64,000 bases of DNA from assembly GCA_947396885.1 (NCBI GenBank), contig OX377201.1:7178934-7242933 (forward strand). Reading direction: 5' to 3'. Positions within the stretch are counted from its first letter, which is position 1. Every line of letters begins with the position of its first letter. Positions 29,917 through 42,500 of the stretch are shown piece by piece. A model generated the notes under the pieces. That model saw only the letters and a list, made by a program, of their open reading frames with translations, did not search any database and was not told the DNA's origin. The stretch is from Heligmosomoides polygyrus polygyrus (lineage: Eukaryota; Nematoda; Chromadorea; Rhabditida; Heligmosomidae). The position numbers and the translations under genes were made by a program.

Positions 29917-30250
29917 TAAGTCATCTCCTCCATGCAGATTTTTTATTTTCATGAAAAACGACGGATTTGAATACGACTCTCTAATCATATCGGACGTCGC
30001 GGCAGAAGGAATTGATTTTTTTATCATCAAGACTCGAAAATTCATGGGGAACAACATCATTTCCTACCCTAGTCTCCTTGAGGTAGAAAAGTATTTATTT
30101 CTGTAAGAAGTCAAGGCATCGGTAGCGATTCTGTGAGATTGATTTTATGAACTCCTCAAAAATCCTTGCAAATTGTGGGGAAATGTTGTAAATTTTGAAA
30201 AACACCTAATTTGTTATCCATATCATTGCTGTAATGTCGAGGCCACACCA

Positions 30251-30420
30251 GGGGTCGGATTCATCAACGACTTACATAACTTTAACAGAGAATTCACAGC
30301 GGAAAACTCAGATAACGCGGCTTGTCGCTCATCATATCGCTTGATAAGCCACACTACCAGGGATTTCGGCTGTAATTTTCTCTGTTAAATTGCTCTAAGT
30401 CGTTGATGAATCCGGCCCCT
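30251..30420. mobile_element. GATTCATCAACGACTTA foldback copy
   Basis: Ends GGGGTCGGATTCATCAACGA and inverse GATGAATCCGGCCCC; it lies about 120 bp before the first found exon of the unidentified gene. Confidence 0.75.
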
Positions 30421-30538
30421 GGAAGCAGCAACTTATTAAGAGGTACACTGATTACCTAAAAAGTCGAAAAAATTAACGAGAATACTCTCTGAGAACGACG
30501 TAAACGTACTACCCTAATTCAAGCTTGACCTGACCTAG

Positions 30539-33500
30539 AAACACGTACATAACTGGAGCATTCGGAGATGCTCGTTCCGTTGAGCAAGAATGCGGCAATG
30601 GAAACTCTTCAATTTCTCATGAACATCGTCTCCGTACGATTCAGCTGCAGTCCAACGTTCCCACACAATCGAAGTCGGCCAGCTTTCGCTCCGCTTTGCT
30701 TGTGATTGCCCTGTCCGATATTAAGGACACCTGTTCGTTCCACAGTTTGAGTAGAGGGCTCTATCTTGTATCAGTCAAATTGATAATGCCGTTGTTCTTA
30801 CGGTTGGTCAGTTGAACTCATAAGCTGCATGCTACTCGGTTGTGTTCTTCTCAGTGTTGTGGTTACAGTATGTTCGCAGCCTTCAGGTCAGGCTTGCCGC
30901 CGTCAAGTGGCTTCATTGAGACACAATGTAGCGCTAACGGAAAACTGAGAGCTTTAATTTCATAGAGCATGAACTCCAGGCTGTGTTGAAAGCGTGCACG
31001 AAGTTCCACCAGATGCGGATGAGTCTTATTTTGTTGTGACGAACAAGAGCGATGACCTGGTGATAGAGAATAAGTATCGGCTGTTAGTACGAGTAAGTTC
31101 ACAAACTGCGATAATATGTCACCGGCACCAATCTGTAGGTGTAAGCCGATTCGGGTGGTTCAGCTTATAAGGGTAAGGATAAATGGTAAAGTACGACATT
31201 ACTCAATCCCTTTTGGGAGGAACGCATTCTATTGGGTTGTCCGGAAAATTTTTAGAGTAAATGCATGGTAATATTCAAAACAACGTATCCTTGCCAGCTG
31301 AAGTTGCGGTGGGCCGGACTTAGGAGATTTGTATTTCTTGTCCTGTATATGTAACTGTCAGTAGCATGTGCGGCATATCGTCTTCTGTTCCTAGTGGTGC
31401 CTTCGCAATGGACGACAAGAAGATGCTCTACCGACCACCTCTCCTTCTACAGCACCGCTTCGGCCGATCCGCGAACGAGGCCAATCGCTTTCTACAGGAG
31501 ACAATGAAGGAGCAAGCCCCCTCTCAGGCAACGTGCTTCGATTAGTACCGGAAGTTCGACAACGGTGACAAATCGCTCGAGGATTCCCGACGCACAGGTC
31601 GACCACATATGCATAACTGACAGCTCGTACTCTCCTTCTGCGGTGTTCGACCTGATCTTTCTGTACACGAATTTCAGACCTTACAAATGCTTCTAAGCCC
31701 ACAGTACACGATGTTCTTCGGTCTTCTAGCAAAGTCGCGAAGTTGCCTCACATGCTTCGACACCTCCCAACAAACGGAAGCGTGTAGATACCTGCACTTC
31801 TCTCCTCAACCGTCCCCGCACATTTGCTTGGATCAACTCGATCGTCACGATGGATTAATAGTATTGCGTCTACGACAATTTGGTGCGTCCTCTCGCAAGC
31901 ACAGGGCGGACTTCGATGAGTGCCCCCAACTATAGCCGAAACGTCTTGATTATGACAAGAAGGAGTTGCTTTCTTTCTGGTGGGACATCAATGGCCCAGT
32001 GTTCTAGGAATTGGTTCCTACCGGTTCCATGGTAGACTTGAACGTGTTCTTTGCTCAGCTGGAGAAAATGGGCGAGATCCTACGTAATCGCAACCCCAGA
32101 AGAGGAAAAATTCTTCTTCTCATGGATATCGCCAGACCTCACACAGCAAAGAATACGCAGAAGAGATTGGAGGAACTCGGGATTGAACTGGTGCCCCATC
32201 CACCGTACTCATCTGATCTTGCACCCAGTGACTACCACGTTTTCCGGTCGCTGCCGTCTTTCTTAGCTGGAGAAAAGTTCGCAAATCGGGAGGAAGTCAA
32301 AAGTGGTGTCAACAACTTCTTGCTGTCCAAGTCTCCGGAGTTCTCCGCTCGTGGTATTCGCTCTCTACCGGAAAGATGGCAATATGTGATAGATCATAAT
32401 GGTGAATATCTTGTTGAAGATAGTGGTTGCTAATAAAGATATTAACTACACATTGTTCCCTGACATTAGTCTAAAAACTTTCCGGACAACCTAATACCTC
32501 TACGGGATGCCGGTGGGACGATTTGAATGCGTATTTCGCCATACAGTGACTTGGCTGGCCAGCCGATGAACATTCCAGCGCTCTCTTTCCCAGACGAGCC
32601 TGCTACCCGTTCAGCGACCCGGAGGGATGGAAGATTTGTTGGCCTGGGAGTGAAATCCGAACCAGGAACCTGGTATCGGATGCACCCGAAAGTTGGCACC
32701 TCCGACTGCGCTCCACTCGCCCTAGATCCAAGGATAAATCAGATAATGGCTACTAGCTATACTGAAAAGTTCAATCTCAATGGGGGCCACTCCATACTCA
32801 CGTCCAATTCTACATAGAGATGAATATTTGCCACATAACATGTCTACCTGAACCCCTACTGCGGCTATTGCAGTCATCTTCCTGAGATAAAGAAGTAATT
32901 TAGACGAAAAAACGTCGAACGAAAAGGTGAAAAAAGGCGCGTCGACATGTTCACCGTGGCGATACGTACAGGGATAGCCGCGCAGTGGCCGTGGGTCGAA
33001 ACGTGGAGCCCGCAGACATCGCCACGGTGAACCTGTCGAAACACATGCGTTCCGGCCCGAGGCAGCCGTTCCTCCCCCCTCATTGGGATTGAAACTACTG
33101 GAAGTTGAGCCGCTGAGAGCCGTAAGGTAAGAGCGCCATCTCACAGAAACATAGCAAGTCATCGTGTTGGACTTGGACAGCATGGAGCAATGGCCACGGG
33201 TGCTTTACAGGGTGCACCATAAATATGGGTCACTCAATAAAACGCAAATTACTCACGCAGAATTTATCAGGGAACAGCGAAACTTCCCCAAGATTTTACT
33301 AACGATCTAGTTAACACGCAAAATGGATATCATTCAATATGATCTCTGATAGCACGAATCACAACCTGCAGACGCTTAGAATAGGACTTAACGAAGGCAC
33401 GCATAGTTCCTTGCGGAACTTCCTTGGCGCAACGATACTACGGGGGGAACATGATATCTATATCAGGATAACAGGATATAACTAAAGGTTCTTCTGGCAT

Positions 33501-36500
33501 CATTCCTATTCATTCATGATATGGGATCATTATCTCATAGAGCAAAGCAATGCTCAGTCACAGACAAAACCATGGTCCAGTGGGACCAATGGTTTCGAGA
33601 AGTGTAAGGAACATACTTTTCAAAATGAATGCAATAGTGAAACGGGCTAGAAATGATCCAGCCTGATCGAGATCTCACTGCGGTATAAGCACATTCGTTT
33701 GTACACGGAAGGCTGTCTACCGCGGGAGTGTCCGGGGTAGACAGCCTTCCGTGGTGCAGTGTACTGCGCAAGGCTGTCTTCTCGCGTTGACGTTTTTAGA
33801 GCGCGGAAAGACAGCTTCCCGCAGTGCACTGCACGAATATGGTATACTGCCGCGGACACTCCCGCGCTAGTGTGCCATATTCGGTAGACAGACAGCCTGC
33901 AACACGGAAGGTGAATATAGGAAGGTGAAGATGCAGGGTCTAGTAATAGGCTGTCTACCGCAGGACGCTCCTGCGGTAGACAGCCTATTACTGGACACTT
34001 CATCGTCCCCGGCAGTGATCCACGGAGAGTGATGTGGTTGGGCACGACAACTGACCAGGTGAAGAAAAAAATGACACTGAGGTGTCGCAACGTTGATACG
34101 TGTCAATTGCAACGTGCACTACACGTTCATACGTGTCAAGCCCAGTGCGGCGTGGCCACGTCAGTTTATTCAAAGCCTATATTGAAAGAAATGGAGAAGG
34201 AGAGGGGATATTCTGTTCCCCGTAGAATCATGGCGCTGCTTCCTTCCATGCTTTTTTCAGTGAAGACTTCAATCCTCGAATCGTAGTGCGCCTTTTAGCG
34301 CAGGCTTTTTCTAACAGAACAGACCAACGCAGCAATCGATAAGAATCAAATCTTACGAGTTTGTCGGCCATTCAGAAGCAGGGATGAAGTTGGGAAGATT
34401 CCTCGCGAACCACTCCTGAGTCTTGTTGGACTTATGAGCGGGTGTGCCGTCCTGTTGAAAAGTCCATGTTTTATTTCCAAAGTATTCTTGAGCCCAGGGA
34501 AGCAACTTCTTCATCAAAATGTCGTTCACGTAGACATTGGTGTTGACCTTGGCTCCTTTTTCAAAGAAAACCAATCGTTTCCGTTCTGTGGCGCAAACTC
34601 CGGCCCAAACCATCAGAGAAGCTGCATGAGAGTTTCTGTGAACGATGTCAGCATCCTCACCACTTTCAACCAATAGCCGCGAGTTTTGGCGATAAAAGAC
34701 TGCTCAATTGAGAAAACTTTCTTATCGGTGCAGAGCGTCGTGCAGTGGTCATGCTGCTCGAAGAGACTTCGACATTTTTTCTTCCATCTCTGCAGGCGTC
34801 AGTCCGTGCAGTTAACGGAACTCGTAGGGGTATAGTCCAAGTTCATTCTTAACCAACTCTTTTATTCTCATTGTTGTATTTATTTATTTTATTTATTCAA
34901 TACACCGAAGGTGTGCCCAAGCATTACTATTAAAAAAGTCAATCGCAAGTGCAAGAATTGACGCAGTTTGGCCAGAAAATCAAACGAAAACAAAAAATTA
35001 CAGACGCAAGGAACATACAAACACTAATACACTAACGGTAAGTACATCAGCACACCACAAACCCATCGTAATCTCATTGAAAATATTAGGTACCCGTTAA
35101 ATAGTACCGAAAGGTTGTTACCCGTAAGTTATAATGCCTAGAACTAGCCCGGTGGTTAAATGCACGTAAGTGGAGTCGGCGCCAGTGGGGTCAGCGATAT
35201 CGCATCTCGATCCAATCATGTACAACCACGTTCACAACACACAAGTTGTCTCGCAGCAGTTCCACAGCAGGGGTTATCCAGCGCAACTGACGATGCCATT
35301 CCAACGCGGGCCCATGATGGGACCTAATTAAGCTAAATACGTACGCTGGGCACTGGCCCTATGGAAGCAACTACGCGTCATAACAACTTGTAACTGGTGA
35401 ACGCGTCTTGCACAGAATTCCTTATCCAGGATGTAGCAAAAGTGGTGAAGTGACGATTGAGCAACATACCCCAGTGACATGCAACGAGCCAAGAGCTGGA
35501 CTTTAGGGATGAAGGAAACGGATGACACGATAAGCAGAACTCTTGACGGGAGTGTGGCTAGCTGGAACATAGATCACAGAAAGGGTGAGCTAAGCTACGC
35601 ATACTGCAAAACGACTTCGAGGCTTATCCGAGACAGGCATATGAAGGGCTGCGGTAAGAAAAGTTAAACAGTAGAAACGAGAAGAAAATGAACCATGATT
35701 CAACGTCGCCTAGAACAATTACTCAATTCTAAGTAATCGAAGAAGATCCAAATCATTAAGTTTCCTCTTAAATATTTTACTCGATTCCAATGTCTGGATA
35801 AGCGAGTATCCAGACATTGGAACCATCTTGCACATCGATGGAAGACGTTATTATTATATATGTTACCGTATCTCCGATGGGATAATCTAGGATAATCAAT
35901 AATAAAGGAACGTCGTCTTGTCCCAGAAGAACGGAACACGTAGCTGATACGTTGAGTCCGGATGCCATCTTTCCCATGCTGCGGCCTGGATTCCGCTTGA
36001 TTTGTTCTTTCACGATTTTTTGAAGACTGCTGGTAGCTACGGATACCGGGCTGCCAGGGCGAGCACGGTGAACAAGAGACTTAAGCTCCGCAGAGCGATA
36101 GAATGTCGTCTTGTGCAACTTCAACAGACGAGCGATGTTAAAAAAAGGTCCTGCTCTTCTCGGATCCAAGATTGCGCCTCTTTGACAACAACTCTTTACC
36201 ATTTCTGATAGGAGCAGTGTGGAGATGCAAAAAAACCCACTATATACGGTTAAGAATGACAAGTAGAATCCGAAGAAATAATGAGAACACAAAAACGTTT
36301 ACAAACAAATACAAAAAACGACGCGCGACAAAAATGGCCATATTTATGGCGCACCCTGAGGATTTGCTGTGGATGTGAATCATTTTGAAAACCATGATAT
36401 CGCTTCAGAGCTTACAAGGAGGCGAGTCCGTTGTCGTCGGTGACAGTGCTAAAGGAATGGGAGCGGTGGTGCTGCGCTACAAAAGGTTTGCATGCCCCAT

Positions 36501-39500
36501 CAATACCTTTTGCAGTGAAAATTAAAGCAGAGTAGCAGGGAATGAATGTTACCTTCAGCGACAACACGTCTGAAGTTATATCAACGTGCAGCCTGCCGGC
36601 ACATTACTTGCTTTCTAAGCCGAATCGGAAGCACCGCCGAAACCTCGAATTTACATGTGGACCCGACTACGACCGCTCAAGGTCTGCGTCCTTCCAGATG
36701 CGCAACAGCTCCAAAGCATATGACGGGGATTTGTTAAATGCCGAGTATTCAGAGGTTTTGTCGTTGCAAAGACTGCAGCTGATGTCAACAGTCACTGGCA
36801 GGACGGGTGAGTGCAGCCCTCATCTCAACTGTCCTAACACTCCCATGGCCTTTGAAGTATTTATACCATTTTCACGTCGAATTTGGACACTTTTCAAATC
36901 GAACTGGACACTTTTCGGGTCAATTTGGACGCTTTTAAGCTGGTCTATGAACTTTGAATTCAAATTAGACGTCTTACAAATTTAAAAGAGCTGTTTACAG
37001 GTTAAACTAAAGGCTCTCCAGGATGGTTAGAATAATTTTTCGTATTTTTTGTTCAAGGAAAAATTTAGTGTAACTTTCTTCGAAGTTTTAATTTACTTCC
37101 CAATAAGAGAACACATAGTTTGAAGTTTCATAATTTTTTTGAGGAATACAATGAATTAAAGCTTGTTTAGAAGAGCGGAAAGGCGGCCATTTTACATTGC
37201 CAAAACAGAGATCGCGCCATGACCCCGCTCGAAACTTCGCGATTTTTATTCGATTGATAACAAAATATTTTATATTGCCAAAACAGAGATTGCGCCATGT
37301 CCCCGTTCGAAACTTCGCGATTTTTATTCGATTGATAGTAAAATTTCTGTTTGCATGCAGGTTTCAACCTGAAAGCGGTGCAGCACAAACAATTGCAAAA
37401 AACACACATGTCCTCACTGTCTTGCCGCATGTAAGCAGTATTTACGCTATTAATCCCATATGCGTTGCGTTTAACTTTTGGAGTACATGACGCGAACCAG
37501 GTCTTTGATGCAGGACATGATTGCAGACTTGCTGGTCCTTAATACAAAATTTAAATTATTATACTTTTTCATAAAATAAAAATTTTATAAAATTATTTCA
37601 CTCATTCGGCAGCTAAAGTAAAAAAAATCAAAAAAGTTATTCTGAGCTTTCCTTGAACAAAAAAAGTATTCTAACCATCTTGAAGATAGTTTAACCTGCA
37701 AGAAGCTCATTTTGATTTGGAAGTCGTTTAGTTTGATTTCAAAGCTCATAGGCCAGCTTAGAAGAGTGTCCAATTTGACATGAAAAATGTCCAATTTGGT
37801 TGGAAAAGTGTCCGATTCGACCTGAAAATGGTGTATATCAAGGGTGCACACAAATTTATGTGCGAATTTTTTTTAACGAAATTTTTAAAGGAAAATTTTC
37901 GTAAATTTCGTTAAAAAATACAGCTGCAAACTATTATTTCAAGTGAAAAAATCGTGGGAAATGTCATTCGTTTAAGCTCCAACAGGTCAAGAGCTAAAAT
38001 TCAGGGAAGAGAGTATAAAAAACCGGAGAAAGATGGGTTTAAAAAATTCACTATCTTCCATCCAGCTAGGGTGACGGTGAACTACTCTGACCACATCATA
38101 AGGCTCTGAAGAAGTCGACAAAGCCGAAACGTAAGCCGAAATAAAGCAGTGCAAAACTGCAACCTAAAATAAACAATTCAGTATCAACAAAGTGTAGATA
38201 GCAAAATAAATAAGCCTTTGGCAACATATTATCTACACGATGTTGAAGGAGAACAGGTACGGAATTACAATTCAAAATAACGGTCTAAGTGGGCTGCTTC
38301 TCGCATCTCACCGGCGAGGTATCTTAAAATGTGCGATCAGGCAGACCCCGGAGTTCCCCCTTCCTAGCTTTTTGCGAAACAGTTTTGAGTGACTGTTCTA
38401 CGAGGATATACAGCCTCGATGCGGGCACCAGCCCACTAGGTACAGAAAGAATTCATAAAAATAGCTAGGGTGACGGTGGACTATTCTCACCATATCATAA
38501 GGCAATTAAAAGTCTATCAATGGAATGTTAGCACGCTGTCGAACGCACAATTTTCGCGTATTTGATGCGTGGGAACAATCCATTTTTTGCAACGTCGGGA
38601 CCGTGACACGACACGTGTCACATGATCCCTTAGTGCCGAAAAGGTGTGACACGTCGTTAACGCTTCAAGATAGAGGAAAAGTAGATCTTCAAGTTTTTGT
38701 TGTTAATGTTTTTCTAGGGCGCGTGTAGCGCAATCGGAGGAGGCGCCGGCTGTCGCATGCACCAGATACCAGGCTCCTGGTCCTGGTTCAGTTTTCCAGC
38801 CCAGGTCAACCAAGTCTTCCATCTCTCTGGGTCGGCGAATTAGTACCAGACTTGTTCGGGAAGGATAAAGCGCTGGCTTGTTCGTCGGCTGGCCACCGCA
38901 AGTCATTGTATGCCAAATACGCATTCGTATCGCCTCCACGACATCCCGAAGAAGTAGAATGCGCTGGCGCATCCCAAAAGGGATTAAGTAACGCCGTCCT
39001 TTATCCTTATCCTTATCCTAACGTTTTTTTAAAATTGTTCGGAATACACCGAGCGATCGAAAGTATTCTCTCCGACTGCTCCAGGAGGCGAGCAAAAGTG
39101 ATAAGCAGCGCCAAGTGAGGATAGGCATATAATAAGAGGTTGTGAATTCGTTGACGTGCTTGGGGGACTGGCGAAAAAATTTCTAGCTCCAAAATGCATT
39201 TTTTCCAAAAATTCAAGTTCACCACGAAGAAAAGGTATGAGAATGACATGAAAACATGAAAATTGTCTTGCTGATTCCAACAGTCTAATAGTTTTTCAGG
39301 AACAGTCCTATTTGGGAGGATGAAGCCTGCAACATTAATGAAGGTTAAGGGTAAAAGTGATAAACTTACAGAGGAAAAAATCCGCTAAAAATTCCGTTAA
39401 ATTTCTAAAAATTTCCGTTAAGTCGTTAAGCCAGATTTTAACGAGAAATGCCGTTAATTCGTTAAATTCGTTAAATCGTTAACCGTTAAGTGTGCACCCC

Positions 39501-42500
39501 TGGTATATATGGCACTGGGTCTTTTTGTGCTGCGACTACCACCATACGATCTCTGTTGGAAAACGCAAAACTCGCTAGTGATCTACTGCTTTGGACTGCG
39601 CCACGCATTCTGTTTCTGTGGGAGGAAATAGGAATAAAATGATAAAGCTCGGCATTAGCCGATCTGCTCGTAGGGTGCGCCGTGCATTCTACTTCATCGA
39701 GATTTTGTGAATGCCAATTGATTGTCCATTTCGCCCAGACCTGGTGAGACCTTAATCTTTTGGGATAGATCTGGGTGCAGGCTACAACCGGAGCCTATTA
39801 AGACTACGCTACATGCTCCTAAACCAGTGAACTACACTAAATAAGACAACGTTTGAGCCGTCCTTGGTGTCAATTCCAGATTTCGATAGGATTCAGTCCG
39901 TAGCTGTTCGCCTCTAGGCACAAGTTCGTCGCCTTGTGCATACTGTGGAACAGAATTTGTGATGACTGTCCAATATACTTGTGTCCTTCCAAAATTTTTT
40001 CGAATAAACGAATAATCGAATATATTCGGTTTCATGAAAAACCGAATATTCAAATATATTCGAATTTTGGGCCTCATCGAATATTCGAATAATGAATATT
40101 AGAATTTATTCGAATATTCGTTCGAAATTATTCGATTCGGTCCGAAGTATACTGTCCACCCATCAACACATTGGTCTGGTTACCACTCTAAACGATCAAT
40201 TCCGAGCAAAAGTCGATAGATCCGATCAATAATGGCGATCAGTGGACATGGTGTGTAAAGTCTGTCCATCTCCCAGTGCTGTCCCCTTTGGCGACTATGA
40301 TCAAACAACTTACATGGAGCATGCATGAGCTGTATAGCATACAGTAAGCATTAGAAAAATGGAAGGATCAGTTAAGTACATCATATGCCCAAGAATTAGA
40401 TTTAAATACCAAGGTCAAAGTTCGACTCGATTATGCGTAACTGCGTATCGTCACATTTCAATAGTCGACGCGTACTCTATAGGAACAGAAGCATTCACTG
40501 CGGTCCCGTTCCTTCACCACATTAGCATTGAGCCAAAATGTACTGCATTGCAAAAGTATTTTCAGAAGTTGCTTTTCATCTAGCAGAGATCTTGCTGTGT
40601 GGATACGCGGGAACTCTGAAGCCGCTCCTGACGAAGACTTGGCGAACTTGTTTAATGAAGTCTTTGTTGAAAGCGCCTATCCCGTCGTCAGCAAGTATGT
40701 CTGCTCCAATACTCAACTTATTCCAGTATCGTTGTTCGTTAGTCGTTTTAAGCAAAACCCATAAGCTTTGACGTGTGATAAATATCCTACTGCCGGATAC
40801 AGTGCGTTACAAAAGTATGTATTCACTCCAAAATTTGCCCTCATCTTATTTCGCGTTCATTTCTGCATGTCCGCATAGCTCCACTAGATTCCTCGTGGTC
40901 GAAAACACTAGGTTGGCAACTAATTTCGTGGACTCTCAATAATCTTCAGCAAAAGTCTTTATTAACAAATAACTAATTACAATCTTTAATCAGAATAAGA
41001 TCCCTCGGAACGCAGAAGTGCTTCCCATATATCAGGTAGGTGATCTATACCACGGCCATAGAATTATTGCGCTTTTAAGGCCAAGAATCTTTGGAGGTGC
41101 ATTTTGTCCCGGTCCACATTATTAAATCGTCTTCCAACCAGGAAGTACTGTACCGAACTAAAAATGTGGCAGTCACTCGGCGCAAGGTCTGGGCTGTAAG
41201 GTGGATGAGTTTGACGCTCCCAGTCAAGGTCTTCTATTTTTGAGGCGTCCGGTTCGCTACGTTCCCTCCGTTTGGTGGTGTCAAGAAGGTATTAACTTCT
41301 GGGAGCTCGTCAAGAACGGTTCCAGCATTAATGCTGTAATCTACTCTTCTCAACCTGGCCGCGCGCAGGCTGAACTCCGCTGGAATCGGTTCAGACAGAT
41401 TTTCAGGAGCGGAATTATCTATCAGCAAGACAACGCCAGATCACACGTCACGGAGAGGGTCAAGCGTGGGGTTCGATTTTTGCCGAAAATTTACAACCCC
41501 CCCCCCCTCCCAGAGCGGATCTGGTACGACCCTCCCCCCTTGTGTAGACCACCGTTTTAGTTCCTATCCGCATTGATTTTTTAAAATTTTTTATGCAATT
41601 TTTGTACCCTTTAATAGGTCCTTCTTTCCAGATGCAGCGTCGACTGTATCAGATTAGCTCAAGAAAGAGGACAACTGTTTGATTTAGTAATTTGTTAGAA
41701 AAAACGCTGATAAAGGTTTTGTGTATGTAATTTTCTGATAATAATATCTTGTTTGTTTACAGTTGAAAATAAAGCACTTTTGAGAGCAGTTGTCGAATTA
41801 ATCACAACGAGTTCAACTTTTCAGGCTTTCTGAGCATCTCGTGAATCTCGGGACATTTTTGTACGTGAAGGAGCAACATCTGCATTCGAAATTGTACTCT
41901 ATACAATGCAGATTGTAAATTGCTAAAGCTGACTTAAGTGCTTTATCCACAACATTTTTTAGACACTCTCGGAAGCGATGACGGAATGGCAACCGGAGGA
42001 TGGACTTGTCACGGAACTAATTTTCTCTCTTCTGCTGGAAACAGCATCAGAAAGTGAACTTGTACCCAATAAAATTTTAAGCCCCCGTTTGACACATGGC
42101 AATAAAACCTGTTTTTCTGAAACGATCCTTTGTATGAACAGACGCTCCGATTTGTGTCATTTGCCGAAAATTTTCGACACCGTTAATCACATGGAAGCAT
42201 GGATCCTGCTTTTTAAAGCGTAGTATCCACACTTCTTATTGTTTTAAAAACTCTGTAAATTTTTCAGAGACGTTGAACAAACTCCGAAATATGGTAGGTT
42301 ACGTGGAGCCATTGCGTTCGCCGATATCATCGATGGAGACTGACGGTGGCCTTCCCGCGGAAAATTTTTCAATCTTCTCAAGGAAAGAATACGCGAGAGT
42401 GAAATTGTGCTTCATGGATTTTTCAGTCATGAGTACTACACAGTAAAAATCTGAGCTTCTTCGCAGCGATCTCCGATATGATTAGGGCTGATCGCATTTA

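Larger units (their letters stand above)
33208..36358 (-). mobile_element. Tc1/mariner-type element, decayed and interrupted
   Basis: Ends CAGGGTGCACCATAAATATG and inverse CATATTTATGGCGCACCCTG. On the minus strand the N-terminal HTH part lies at about 35930-36290 (FFNIARLLKLHKTTFYR...RNPGRSMGKMA). The catalytic part lies at 34349-34850 (SLMVWAGVCA, FQQDGTPAHKSNK, NFIPASEWP), truncated after SEWPTNS. The two are separated by about 1.1 kb of foreign sequence, and a palindrome cluster occupies 33690-33995. It lies in an intron of the unidentified gene. Confidence 0.75.
37839..39502. mobile_element. hAT-like non-autonomous element 2 carrying a SINE
   Basis: Ends CAAGGGTGCACACAAATTT and inverse of GTTAAGTGTGCACCCCTG, flanked by gtgtatat (37831-37838) and gtatatat (39503-39510), 7 of 8 matching. 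TTAACG/AAATTTCGTTAA words near both ends resemble element 1. The interior has a degenerate hammerhead-like sequence (38109-38140) and a SINE. Confidence 0.65.

Noticed and set aside
35328..35570. LINE reverse transcriptase C-terminus on the minus strand
   Set aside because: The A-rich 3' end is suggestive, but no conserved RT motif could be pointed to, so only a low-confidence retroposon call was made.
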